In this document: one piece after another, positions 1-8,151 of the stretch
How the letters are laid out: the number at the start of each line of letters is the position of its first letter
Numbering within the stretch: the first letter of the stretch is position 1
Origin: Mesorhizobium sp. CAU 1732
GTDB lineage: Bacteria > Pseudomonadota > Alphaproteobacteria > Rhizobiales > Rhizobiaceae
DNA length: 64,000 nt
Reading direction: 5' to 3'
NCBI RefSeq assembly: GCF_039888675.1
Contig: NZ_JBDQQR010000001.1
Coordinates: 2,728,001 to 2,792,000, forward strand
Position numbers and translations under genes: made by a program
The notes under the pieces: generated by a model
What the model saw: only the letters and a program-made list of their open reading frames with translations
Database searches by the model: none
Told to the model about the DNA's origin: nothing

Positions 1-453
1 GAGCAGCAGCGCGCGCGCGATTTCGAGCTGCTTCTGCTGGCCGCCCGAAAGCTCGACGGCCTTCTGGTCCTTGCGTTCGCGCAGCATCGGGAACTGGTCC
101 ATGACCTCGTCGATGCGCCGCCGCACCTTGGCCTGATCCCTCGACGTGATGCCGCCCAGTTCGAGATTGTGGAACACGGAAAGCTGCGGCACGACGTTGC
201 GGCCCTGCGGCACATAGGTGACGCCGCGCGCGATCATCTGGGCCGGGCTTTTGTGCGTGACGTCTTCGCCCTCCAGCACGATTTGCCCGGAATGGATGTT
301 CAGGAGGCCGAAGACCGCCTTGAACACCGTCGATTTGCCGGCGCCGTTCGGCCCGATCATCGTCGTGATCGAGGCCTTGGGGATTTCGAAGCTGGTGCCG
401 TTCAGAATGGTGATACGGCCGTAACCGCCTGTGATGTTCTTGAGTTCCAGCAT
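1..453 (-). CDS. livF: LivF-type ABC transporter ATP-binding protein (partial)
   Basis: Second ATPase of a branched-chain-amino-acid-type (HAAT) importer; it would hydrolyse ATP at the inner membrane to drive uptake. Only the N-terminal 151 codons are present because the window cuts the 3' end. The translation has the P-loop GPNGAGKS and, near the cut, the ABC signature LSGGQQKQ. The ATG lies one base after the stop of the upstream livG, so the two are co-transcribed and probably translationally coupled. The substrate cannot be read from the ATPase; the neighbouring hydroaromatic-type catabolic genes suggest an aromatic or alicyclic acid rather than leucine (inference). Confidence 0.93.
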   Translation of the reverse strand, partial: MLELKNITGGYGRITILNGTSFEIPKASITTMIGPNGAGKSTVFKAVFGLLNIHSGQIVLEGEDVTHKSPAQMIARGVTYVPQGRNVVPQLSVFHNLELGGITSRDQAKVRRRIDEVMDQFPMLRERKDQKAVELSGGQQKQLEIARALLL

Positions 454-454
454 G

Positions 455-1201
455 TCAGCCTCCCAGATAGGCGTCGATGACCATCTGGTTCGACCGGATC
501 TCCTCCGGCGTCCCTTCGGCAATCAACTCGCCTTGCGCCAGCACGATGATACGCGTGCACAGCGACATCACGAACTCCATATTGTGCTCGATGACCACGA
601 ACGTCGTTCCGTGTTCACGGTTGTAGGTCATCAGCCGGTCCTTCAGATGCGTGAGCATGGTCAGGTTGACGCCGCCGGCCGGCTCGTCCAGCAGCACGAT
701 GCCGGGACCCGCCATGAACGCCATCGCCGCATCGACCAGCTTCTGCTGGCCGTAGGAGAGCGAACCCGCCTCCGTGTCGCGGTAGGGCGTCAGGCGGAAG
801 AACTCGATCAACTGTTCCGCCTTGCCGGTCAGCCCGGCGTCCGACTTTCCGAACAGGCGCGAGAGCATCGAGCCCTCGTGCTCCTGTCCGGCGATGAGGA
901 CGTTGTCGAGCACGGTCATCTTCGGAAAGACGGAGAGCTGCTGGAAGGTACGGCCGACGCCCATCAGCGACAGGTCGGCCGGGCGAACGCCGTCCGTCGG
1001 CTTGCCGTTGATCTCGCAGTGGCCCTCGGTCGGCTTGAGCTGGCCGAGGATGCAGTTGAAGAGCGTCGACTTGCCCGATCCGTTCGGCCCGATGAGGCCG
1101 AGGATTTCGCCTTTCTTCACGTCGAAGCTGACATTGTTCACGGCGCGGATGCCGCCGAACTGCCGCGACATGTTGCGTACGGAAAGAATGGTCTCCGTCA
1201 C
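455..1201 (-). CDS. livG: LivG-type ABC transporter ATP-binding protein
   Basis: First ATPase of the HAAT importer, about 248 aa, the usual family length. P-loop GPNGSGKS at residues 38-45, signature LSYGQQK, Walker B ending LLDEP, and the C-terminal EGTPEEI segment typical of LivG. The open frame runs further upstream without a real start. I chose the GTG at 1201 because it overlaps the livM stop as GTGA and leaves the normal N-terminus (ETILSVRNMSRQFGG). It sits between livM and livF in one minus-strand operon. Confidence 0.93.
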   Translation of the reverse strand: MTETILSVRNMSRQFGGIRAVNNVSFDVKKGEILGLIGPNGSGKSTLFNCILGQLKPTEGHCEINGKPTDGVRPADLSLMGVGRTFQQLSVFPKMTVLDNVLIAGQEHEGSMLSRLFGKSDAGLTGKAEQLIEFFRLTPYRDTEAGSLSYGQQKLVDAAMAFMAGPGIVLLDEPAGGVNLTMLTHLKDRLMTYNREHGTTFVVIEHNMEFVMSLCTRIIVLAQGELIAEGTPEEIRSNQMVIDAYLGG

Positions 1202-2172
1202 AGTTGAGCTCCTTGCTGGATGTCGCGGCGCGCTTCCTGCTTCGGCTTCATCTTGTCGTAGAGCTTGTAGCCGAGCCCGATCAGACCGCCGGGCGAGAAG
1301 ACCATCAGAATGATGACCAGGAGCGCGTAGATGATGAGATAGTACCCCTCGGTGAAGCGCAGCATCTCGGGCAGCACGATCACGACCGCCGCGCCGAGCA
1401 TCGGGCCGAAGAAGTAGCCCGAGCCGCCGACCACCACCATCAGGAGCAGTTTCAGGGACAGGAGCAACGCGAAGCTGTGCGGTTCGATGAACTGCACGAG
1501 CGGTGTCTGCATCGCTCCCGCGAAGCCGCCGAAGGCCGAGCCGATGGCGAAGGCCAGCAGCGTCTGGCGGCGGATTTTCAGGCCGAGGCTTTCGGCGCGG
1601 ATCGGATTCTCGCGCAGTGCCTTGAAGGCGCGGCCCCAGGGCGACCGCAATATCCACCACATGACGCCCGCCGCGAGCAGGAAGCAGACCAGCGTGAAAT
1701 AGTAGAATTCGAGGTTCTTGCCGGTTGAGATGCCGAAGAATGTAGGCCGCGGCATTCCGACGAGGCCGAACGAGCCGCCGGTCAACCACTCCTCGTTTCG
1801 CAGCACGAGGAAGACCAGCGTGTTAAACGCCAGTGTCACGAAGGCGAGGAAGTGGTGCTGCACGCGCAGCGCCGGATAGCCGAGCAGCAGGCCGATCGCG
1901 AAGCAGCTCGAAATCGACAGGAGCGCCGCGAAGACCCAGTGGATACCCGCCAGCGTCAGCAGAGCGGTGATGTAGGCGCCGATGCCCATGAAGGCGGCCT
2001 GCGCCAACGACACCTGGCCGGCATAGCCCACGGTCAGGTTCAGGCCCATCGCCGCGATGGAGAACAGGAGCCACGAGCTCAGCGTGTAGATGATGTAGTT
2101 GCCCTGTCCGATCGGCGCGAGGATCAGCGCGACGAAGCCGATGGCCAGCAACAGGAGCTTGAAGAGGTTCAT
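1198..2172 (-). CDS. livM: LivM-type ABC transporter permease
   Basis: Inner-membrane permease of the HAAT importer, about 324 aa. It is strongly hydrophobic, with the family-typical stretch GLNLTVGYAGQVSLAQAAFM near residues 40-60 and the late motif GGSGYFFGPMLGAA. The start is the ATG at 2172, which overlaps the livH stop by 4 bases; the longer open frame upstream is an antisense-like extension with no permease character. It pairs with LivH to form the membrane channel and shares its operon with the two ATPases. Confidence 0.93.
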   Translation of the reverse strand: MNLFKLLLLAIGFVALILAPIGQGNYIIYTLSSWLLFSIAAMGLNLTVGYAGQVSLAQAAFMGIGAYITALLTLAGIHWVFAALLSISSCFAIGLLLGYPALRVQHHFLAFVTLAFNTLVFLVLRNEEWLTGGSFGLVGMPRPTFFGISTGKNLEFYYFTLVCFLLAAGVMWWILRSPWGRAFKALRENPIRAESLGLKIRRQTLLAFAIGSAFGGFAGAMQTPLVQFIEPHSFALLLSLKLLLMVVVGGSGYFFGPMLGAAVVIVLPEMLRFTEGYYLIIYALLVIILMVFSPGGLIGLGYKLYDKMKPKQEARRDIQQGAQL

Positions 2173-3047
2173 ACCGTTCGGCCCTCCGACTTTCCGAGCA
2201 GGCCCTGCGGCCGCACCAGAATGATGATGATGAGCAGGATGAGGGGCATGGCGGAGCGATATTGCGCCGAGATGTAGACGGCCGACAGATTGTCGATCAC
2301 ACCGATCAGAAGCCCGCCCACGAGGGCGCCGCGGATCTGGTTGAAGCCGCCCACGATGGCCGCGATGAAGGCCACGAGGCCGAGCGTCTCGCCGTTGGAG
2401 AACTTCGCGAGATAGATCGGCGAGATCAGCACGGAGGCGACCGTCGCCAGCGCCGCGTTGATCAGGAAGGTGTACATCACCATCCGCTTCACGTTCACGC
2501 CGAGGATTTCCGCCACGTTGGGGTTCTGCGCCGTCGCCTGCATGCAGCGGCCGGTGCGGGTGCGGTTCAGGAAGAGCTGGAGGCCGCCGATGGCGAGCAT
2601 CGAGACGACGAGGTTGCCGATGTCCTGCAGCGAGACGCTGGCGCCGGCGATGTTGTAGACCGTTTGCGGGAAGATCGCGGGGAAGGGCTGGGCGGTCGCG
2701 CCGTAAAACTCCTTCACGCTCTCCTTCATCAGGATGCCGAGGGCGATCGTGGCGATGACCAGCGGCAACGTGCCGTGCGGCAGCATCGGCTCGACGATCA
2801 GCTTCTTGAACATCAGGCCGAGAATGAGGAGCGACACGATGAGCGCGAGGAGGATCGACGGCCACATCGGGAGGCCGAGCACGGTCATGCCGACGAGGAC
2901 GAAGAACGCCGGCAGCATGACGAACTCGCCCTGCGCGAAATTGATCGTCTGGGACGCCTGCCAGAGCAGCGTGAAGCCGACCGCGGCGAGGGCGTAGATC
3001 GAGCCGGCGGCTAGGCCGGAAAAGATAAGCTGGATAAGCTCGGCCAT
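2169..3047 (-). CDS. livH: LivH-type ABC transporter permease
   Basis: Inner-membrane permease of the HAAT importer, 292 aa. The N-terminus IQLIFSGLAAGSIYALAAVG and the segment INFAQGEFVMLPAF are hallmarks of LivH. It contains about eight hydrophobic segments and ends with the cytoplasmic tail ILVRPQGLLGKS, the standard LivH ending. It lies downstream of the binding-protein gene with a 93-base gap that holds a strong stem-loop, and overlaps livM by 4 bases. Confidence 0.94.
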   Translation of the reverse strand: MAELIQLIFSGLAAGSIYALAAVGFTLLWQASQTINFAQGEFVMLPAFFVLVGMTVLGLPMWPSILLALIVSLLILGLMFKKLIVEPMLPHGTLPLVIATIALGILMKESVKEFYGATAQPFPAIFPQTVYNIAGASVSLQDIGNLVVSMLAIGGLQLFLNRTRTGRCMQATAQNPNVAEILGVNVKRMVMYTFLINAALATVASVLISPIYLAKFSNGETLGLVAFIAAIVGGFNQIRGALVGGLLIGVIDNLSAVYISAQYRSAMPLILLIIIILVRPQGLLGKSEGRTV

Positions 3048-3095
3048 GGTGTCCTCACAGGGCAGGTGGTCGGCTGCTGGATAAGTATGGAAAAC

Positions 3096-3122
3096 GGACC
3101 GGCGTCACGAGGCCGCCGGTCC
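3096..3122 (-). terminator. stem-loop between binding-protein gene and livH (attenuator-like)
   Basis: A perfect 9-bp GC-rich stem (GGACCGGCG / CGCCGGTCC) with a 9-base loop, about 18 bases after the binding-protein stop on the minus strand, followed by GTTTTCC. The T-run is short, so partial termination or mRNA 3'-end protection is more likely than full termination. This would give more binding protein than permease/ATPase, a common arrangement in ABC operons. Confidence 0.6.
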
Positions 3123-3140
3123 TTGCAGGAGCGTTGACGC

Positions 3141-4268
3141 TCAGTTCGGCGGCAGGATCGACTTGACGACCTGCTTGCCGTTTTCGACCTCGACGAAGAA
3201 GCTCTCGCGAGCCATCTCGCCGGTCTCGTCCCAGCTCACATCCATCAGGATGCCGGGATGGTCCGCGGCGGTCAGGGTCAGGCCGTGCATGGCTTCGGCG
3301 ATCGCTTCGCTGTCCGCGCTGCCGACCTTCTCGGTGACGTACTTGATCACCCAGGCCGCGATGTAGCCCTTGATGGCGTTGTGGTCGGGCGTGTACTTGA
3401 ACTGCGTCTTGAAGCGCTCGACCATCTCGGTCATTTCGGGAATGTTCGCGTCGGGCGTGAGGCCGACATGGCCCATGGCGCCGTTTGCCGCATCGCCCGC
3501 GAGTTCGATCACCTTGTGGCCGATCAGCGTGGTTTCGCCCACCAGCGGAATGTTCACGCTCTGCTTCTGGGCTTCACGCAGAAAGCGCGCGCTTTCCTCT
3601 TCGGTGAGGTAGATGAAGGCGGCGTCCGCGCCGCTGTTCTTCAGGCGAAGCACGTCGGCCGAGAAATCGGTCTGGGCCTGCTCGGTCGGCAGGTCCGCGA
3701 CGACCTCGAGCTCGTAGTTCTTCACTTCGTTCTGGAAGGCGCTGTAGCCGCCCTTGCCGAACTCTGTGTTGGCCCACACGACCGCGACTTTCTTCACGCC
3801 CATGTCTTCGACCATGTACTTGGTCATCTTGGGAACGCCCTTCTGCGAACCGAAGGCGGTGCGGAAGATGTAGGGGTTGCCCATGTTTGTGATCGAGGGG
3901 GCTTCCGAGCCGGTGAGCTGCGGGATACCTGCCTGCTGGGCGACCAGCATGTTCACGACGGTCGAGGACGAGAAGACGGTGCCGGCGATGAAGTAGATGC
4001 CGTCGTCGATGGCCTTCTGGACCATCGCGCGGCTGACCTGGGGATCGGTCTGGCTGTCATATTCCAGAAGCTGGACCTGTTCGCCCAGGACGCCGCCATC
4101 GGCGTTGATTTCCTCGAAGCCCATCTTCACGCCATCGCGGAAGTTGGTGCCGGCAGCCGCGCCAGGTCCCGAAAGCTCGATGATCGCGCCGACCTTCAGG
4201 TCTGCAAGCGCGGGCATTGCCGACAGGGTGAAGGCGATCGCCGCCGTGCCCAATAGTTTCCGAAGCAT
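3141..4268 (-). CDS. branched-chain-amino-acid-type ABC transporter substrate-binding protein
   Basis: Periplasmic ligand-binding protein (type I fold, LivK/ANF-receptor family), about 375 aa. The N-terminus MLRKLLGTAAIAFTLSAMPA is a Sec signal peptide, cleaved probably after ALA. The mature start DLKVGAIIELSGPGAAAGTN is family-typical. I chose the ATG at 4268, preceded by GGGAGGACTACA; an in-frame ATG 21 bases upstream adds residues before the signal and lacks a good ribosome site. Next come livHMGF. Ligand unknown; context (shikimate-dehydrogenase-like and KstD-like enzymes upstream in the same direction) favours an aromatic or hydroaromatic acid. Confidence 0.92.
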   Translation of the reverse strand: MLRKLLGTAAIAFTLSAMPALADLKVGAIIELSGPGAAAGTNFRDGVKMGFEEINADGGVLGEQVQLLEYDSQTDPQVSRAMVQKAIDDGIYFIAGTVFSSSTVVNMLVAQQAGIPQLTGSEAPSITNMGNPYIFRTAFGSQKGVPKMTKYMVEDMGVKKVAVVWANTEFGKGGYSAFQNEVKNYELEVVADLPTEQAQTDFSADVLRLKNSGADAAFIYLTEEESARFLREAQKQSVNIPLVGETTLIGHKVIELAGDAANGAMGHVGLTPDANIPEMTEMVERFKTQFKYTPDHNAIKGYIAAWVIKYVTEKVGSADSEAIAEAMHGLTLTAADHPGILMDVSWDETGEMARESFFVEVENGKQVVKSILPPN

Positions 4269-4306
4269 TGTAGTCCTCCCTATAAACACGGATTGAACGT
4301 GGTCAC

Positions 4307-4333
4307 CTCTGCGGCCATCCGGATGCCGCAGAG
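4307..4333. repeat. 27-bp inverted repeat upstream of the binding-protein gene
   Basis: A near-perfect palindrome, CTCTGCGGCCATCC followed by GGATGCCGCAGAG, with 13-base arms and a single bulged C. It lies in the 213-base gap between the shikimate-dehydrogenase-like gene and the binding-protein gene, about 40 bases ahead of the latter's start. No T-run follows, so it could be an operator or an mRNA hairpin rather than a terminator. Nothing else was recognised in this gap. Confidence 0.5.
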
Positions 4334-4481
4334 AGCGAATGCTGTGCCGGGACGCTGTCCGACTGGCTTGATGGCGTTGGGTGGGCGCGATCGGCCACTC
4401 CCACGGCCGATCTGTCCAGCCTGCACGAATTCCTTCTTTATGACGAGTGCCGATTTGCCGGTTCGCGTAACCTGATGTTAA

Positions 4482-5294
4482 TCAGGTCTCGACCGCTCTT
4501 TCTCCCATCAGCAGCTCTGCCAGCAACACCGCCTGCCCGTTGAACATGCCCGATCCGGGCATCGTCGCGCAGCCGGCCGCGCGGGCCGCTTCGATCAATT
4601 TCGGTATAGCCGGCCGGGTGACGACGTCGGCCACGAACTGTTCCGCCGTCAGCAGGGCGGTGTCGACAGGCAACGGGTCACCGTCGCGCATGCCGAGCGG
4701 AGTTGCGTTCGCGACGAGGGCGAAGCCGCGCGGGTCCGTGCTGCCGGAACGGACGCGACCGGGGAACGCGATGCTCAACCGCTCGATCAGCGCATCGCGA
4801 CGCGCGGTGTCGATGTCGTGCAATGCCAGTTCGGATGCGCCACGGGCAAGCATCTCGTAGGCGATGGCTGATCCCGCGCCGCCGGTGCCGACCAGCAAGG
4901 CGGACTTGCCGGCAATGTCGAAACCCTCGGCGGCGATCCCGTCCAGATAGCCCTGGCCGTCTGTGGCGTCTCCCAGCCAGCCGTCACCGCTTCGGATCAT
5001 GATGTTGACCGCGCCGGCCGCGCGTCCGCGCGCCGTGACATGGGCGCAGAACTCCAGGCAGCGCGCCTTGTGCGGCACCGTGATCACGATGCCGTCGCAG
5101 TTCTGCATCGCATGTGCCTGCGCCAGCCATCCGGCAAGGTCTTCGGGCAGGATATGCAGCGGCACGACCATTCCGTTGTAGCCGCGATCGGCCATGATCT
5201 GGCTCAGCGAGTTCGGCGACTTCACCTGCCCGATCGGATGCCCGATGATCGGAAAGATCTTCGTCTCTCCGTCGATCTTCAGCGGTGCTGTCAT
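4482..5294 (-). CDS. shikimate dehydrogenase family protein (probably catabolic)
   Basis: About 270 aa NAD(P)-dependent oxidoreductase of the AroE/YdiB superfamily, expected to oxidise or reduce a ring hydroxyl of shikimate, quinate or a similar compound. Seen: substrate-site segment KSPNSLS (residues 25-31), catalytic lysine K76 in VITVPHK, N97, TDG with D112, and nucleotide loop GTGGAGSA (136-143). The ATG at 5294 has GGGAGGATGGG before it, better than the ATG 24 bases upstream. Its place between catabolic redox genes and an importer, not with aromatic biosynthesis genes, argues for a degradative role (inference). The exact substrate is unknown. Confidence 0.85.
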   Translation of the reverse strand: MTAPLKIDGETKIFPIIGHPIGQVKSPNSLSQIMADRGYNGMVVPLHILPEDLAGWLAQAHAMQNCDGIVITVPHKARCLEFCAHVTARGRAAGAVNIMIRSGDGWLGDATDGQGYLDGIAAEGFDIAGKSALLVGTGGAGSAIAYEMLARGASELALHDIDTARRDALIERLSIAFPGRVRSGSTDPRGFALVANATPLGMRDGDPLPVDTALLTAEQFVADVVTRPAIPKLIEAARAAGCATMPGSGMFNGQAVLLAELLMGERAVET

Positions 5295-5399
5295 CCCATC
5301 CTCCCGATGCATATCCACCCATGGGCGGTACCGTGGATGCCGGCGAAGGAACCACGCGCCGCACAGCCCGGAAATAGACGATGGGCTCGATTCATTGGA

Positions 5400-6281
5400 C
5401 TATTTTGCATGCTGGCCGCTCCCCAGCGACGCAAGCGACTGGGCGATTCCCTCGGCCAGCCTCGTCACCGGATGATCGCCGAGACCGGCAGGCACCGGGC
5501 TCGACGACAGGTCGGCCGGAATGCGCAGTGGCGGCCCGTCGATGCCGATGTCGGTCCAACCGGTTTGGCGCGCCAGTTCGGTCGTGAAGGCGGTCATCTC
5601 CTGCGTGTCGCCGGCCATGGTCAGCACCTCTGCCCCGGAAGGCGGGGTGTCGATCGCCGCGGCAAGCAGGCGGGCGACGTCGCCGACATGGACGAAGCCG
5701 ACCCGGCCCGAGAAACGGATCGTGGCGGGCTCACGGTTCAGCGAGGCGGCAATCGCGATCGACGGTCCGGCTGCAATGCCCGAACTGATGCCGGGGCCGT
5801 AGACGATGTATGGCCTCAGCCCGAGACTGGGCACGCCGTGGTCCCTCGCATAGACGCGGGCCGCGCCTTCGACCGCCAGCTTCGTGGTGCCGTAGATCGT
5901 CATCGGGCGGGGATTGATCGCGTCATCGGGACCGAACACGCCCGCCGTGCTGAGCCAGGCGACCGGCAGGCGTCGGGCTTTCGCCGCCTCGAACACGTTG
6001 AGGCTGCCGATGACATTCACCCGCGCTGCAAGCAGCGGATCGCGCGCGCAGTCGACCGTCATCAGCCCGGCCAGATGCACGATGCCGTCGCAGCCGTCGC
6101 TCGCGCTCGCCACGGCCGCCGTGTCGGTGACGTCGCCGGAGAGGATTTCGACCTCGGCCGGCAGGACGCCCTGCCTCGGCTTCAGGTCCAGCACGCGAAC
6201 GGTGTGGCCGGCGGCGATCAGCGCCGCGATGGTGGGCTGGCCGATGAAACCCGTTCCGCCGGTGACGAGGACCCTGCTCAT
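5400..6281 (-). CDS. NAD-dependent epimerase/dehydratase (extended SDR)
   Basis: About 293 aa, extended short-chain dehydrogenase/reductase fold. N-terminal Rossmann motif GGTGFIG (residues 8-14), D32 in VLDLK for NAD(H) ribose binding, conserved GDVTD, active-site S/T at 111-112 and catalytic pair Y130/K134 in YGTTK. The ATG at 6281 overlaps the stop of the upstream flavoprotein gene as ATGA, so they are translationally coupled and probably serve one pathway. Could act as an epimerase, a ring-ketone reductase or a dehydratase; sequence alone does not decide. Confidence 0.85.
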   Translation of the reverse strand: MSRVLVTGGTGFIGQPTIAALIAAGHTVRVLDLKPRQGVLPAEVEILSGDVTDTAAVASASDGCDGIVHLAGLMTVDCARDPLLAARVNVIGSLNVFEAAKARRLPVAWLSTAGVFGPDDAINPRPMTIYGTTKLAVEGAARVYARDHGVPSLGLRPYIVYGPGISSGIAAGPSIAIAASLNREPATIRFSGRVGFVHVGDVARLLAAAIDTPPSGAEVLTMAGDTQEMTAFTTELARQTGWTDIGIDGPPLRIPADLSSSPVPAGLGDHPVTRLAEGIAQSLASLGSGQHAK

Positions 6282-8008
6282 GCCGCGATGTCCTTTCGTG
6301 CGCCGTTGGCGCGGGCCGCCGCATGGCGTGCTGCGATCGCGCCGAACACGATCGCCGGACCAACGGTGATGCCGGGACCGGGATAGACCCCGCCCATGAC
6401 GGACTGGAGGTCGTTGCCGCAGGCGTAGAGCCCCTCGATGACCGACCCATCCTTGCGCAACAGCCGTGCCTGCGCATCGCCGACGAGGCCCATGGCCGAG
6501 CCGATATCGCCGGGCCATAGCTTGACGGCATAGTATGGTGCGGTCTCCAGCTTGCCGAGTGTTGGATTGGGCGTGTGGGAGGGGTCTCCGTTCGCCTTTT
6601 CATAGGTCGTCGTGCCGCGCTGGAAATCCGCGTCCGTGCCGGTTGCCGCGTAGGTGTTCATCCGTGCGACCGAGTCCGCCAGTCCGGCGGCGTCGATGCC
6701 GAGCTTCGCGGCCAGTTCGTCGAGCGTCGCGCCCTCGGTGAGGTAGCCGTCGGCGAGGAACGGCCGGATATCCGCGCCGCCCGGCCGGATCATCCCCATG
6801 CCGTATTTCGCCAGCGCCGTCGCATCCGCGATCAGGAAGGCGGGAATGTGCGAGCCGTCCTCGTTGGCGGCGAACTGCGCGGAAGCGAAGAGATGATAGC
6901 TGGTCGATTCATTGACGAAGCGGCGTCCGTCGCGCCCGACCGATATGATGCCGGGCTTCGAGCGGTCGAAGACGAAATGCGGGAAGACCGCCATCGACCC
7001 GTCCTTGCGGCGCCTGTGCGAGCAGGGCGCCCAGAAGCAGGGCTGCGCCGACGTGTCGTTGTGATAGGCGCCGAGACCGAAGACGAGATCGTGCAGCGCG
7101 CCGGTATGACCGGGCGCAGATGGGCTGAACTCCGGCACCGGGTCGGGCAGCTTCTCCTGCCGCATCGTGGGGTGGCGCGAGAAGCCGCCGGACGCCAGCA
7201 CGACGCCGCCGGCGACCGCGATCTCACGCTCGGTCGCACCGTGGCGCAAGGTCACGGACGTCACGCCGGCACTGTCCGCCCCGATGGCGATCGTCTCGGT
7301 CTCGGTAACGATGTCGACGCCCAGACGTCTCGCCGTGATCAGCATGCGCCCGATCAGCGCGTTGCCCATCAGGAGCCGTGCATCGCGGCCCTGGCGCAAC
7401 CTGGACCAATAATAGCGCGCGATGATCTTCGCGGAGTAGAGCGTGGATGTGAGCGACTTCCCGATCTTCATCAGATGGGGAATGTCGTCGCGGTCGACCA
7501 TCATCCCGCCGAGGATCGTGAATTCGGGGATCGGCGGACGAACGAGCCGCAAATCCTTGCCGAGTTCCGCCGCCTCATATGGCAATGGCTCCAGCGCGCG
7601 GCCGAACGATGTGGATCCTTCCAGTTCGGAGAGGTAATCGGGATGGAACGGCCGGGGGCGGAATTTCACGTCCGTGCGTGCCTCCAGTGCATCCACGACG
7701 GCCGGACCGGCTGCAAGGAAGGCGTCGCGCATCGCGCGCGGCGACCGGTTGCCGACCGCGCGATCGAGATAGTCGGAGACCTTTTCGAAGCTGTCGTCCG
7801 CGCCGATGGCACGGGAATGCCGGGTCAGCGGTATCCATGTCGTGGCGGCCGACCAGGCCGACGTGCCGCCAAGATATTCGGTGCGCTCGACGAGAAGAAC
7901 CTTGGCTCCTTCGAGTGCTGCGAACACGGCGGCGGACATCCCGCCCGAGCCGGCGCCCAGCACGACGACATCATAGCTTTTCGCGACATCGGCCAGCGAA
8001 CGGTGCAT
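6278..8008 (-). CDS. FAD-dependent ketosteroid-dehydrogenase-like flavoprotein (first copy)
   Basis: 576 aa, fumarate reductase/3-ketosteroid-delta1-dehydrogenase superfamily. FAD loop GAGSGG at residues 18-23, E41 at the end of beta 2, GGTSAWS at 47-53. The C-terminus has GVYPGPGITVG, placing Y542 and G546 where KstD enzymes have the Tyr/Gly pair that polarises the substrate keto group. This suggests alpha,beta-desaturation of a cyclic ketone; the substrate need not be a steroid. First gene of the minus-strand catabolic unit, with ribosome site GGGAGGTTGTG before the ATG. It is divergent from the Gfo/Idh gene and has a paralogue of almost identical length at 10126-11865. Confidence 0.88.
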   Translation of the reverse strand: MHRSLADVAKSYDVVVLGAGSGGMSAAVFAALEGAKVLLVERTEYLGGTSAWSAATTWIPLTRHSRAIGADDSFEKVSDYLDRAVGNRSPRAMRDAFLAAGPAVVDALEARTDVKFRPRPFHPDYLSELEGSTSFGRALEPLPYEAAELGKDLRLVRPPIPEFTILGGMMVDRDDIPHLMKIGKSLTSTLYSAKIIARYYWSRLRQGRDARLLMGNALIGRMLITARRLGVDIVTETETIAIGADSAGVTSVTLRHGATEREIAVAGGVVLASGGFSRHPTMRQEKLPDPVPEFSPSAPGHTGALHDLVFGLGAYHNDTSAQPCFWAPCSHRRRKDGSMAVFPHFVFDRSKPGIISVGRDGRRFVNESTSYHLFASAQFAANEDGSHIPAFLIADATALAKYGMGMIRPGGADIRPFLADGYLTEGATLDELAAKLGIDAAGLADSVARMNTYAATGTDADFQRGTTTYEKANGDPSHTPNPTLGKLETAPYYAVKLWPGDIGSAMGLVGDAQARLLRKDGSVIEGLYACGNDLQSVMGGVYPGPGITVGPAIVFGAIAARHAAARANGARKDIAA

Positions 8009-8056
8009 TCACAACCTCCCACAAGGCACGGCTCTCCCGGGCCGGCGAGGGCACTA

Positions 8057-8087
8057 TTGCAAAAAGTGGAATGACATTCAACAATAA
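8057..8087. promoter_or_regulatory. divergent promoter region with palindromic operator candidate
   Basis: The 143-base gap between the two divergent catabolic units is AT-rich compared with its flanks. It holds the palindrome GAATG-A-CATTC at 8069-8079 inside TGGAATGACATTCAA, resembling the short palindromes bound by IclR-family regulators, one of which is encoded at 9237. The site overlaps a plausible plus-strand -35 (TTGCAA, 8057) and a minus-strand -35 (TTGAAT). Control of both units by the local IclR protein is an inference. Confidence 0.45.
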
Positions 8088-8151
8088 AAACTGCTTCCGT
8101 TTAATGTGGATTCTGCTAAGCCTGTGGCATGCGCATCGGAGGAGGGGTCGC

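Noticed and set aside
455..1789. A 444-codon frame covering livG and part of livM
   Set aside because: Only the 3' part (from the GTG at 1201) has ABC-ATPase motifs; the rest is low-complexity Arg/Ala/Gly sequence that overlaps the real livM gene in another frame.
7579..8151. N-terminal extension of the Gfo/Idh frame
   Set aside because: It is antisense to the flavoprotein gene, Arg-rich and without family resemblance; the Rossmann motif and ribosome site place the start at 8152.
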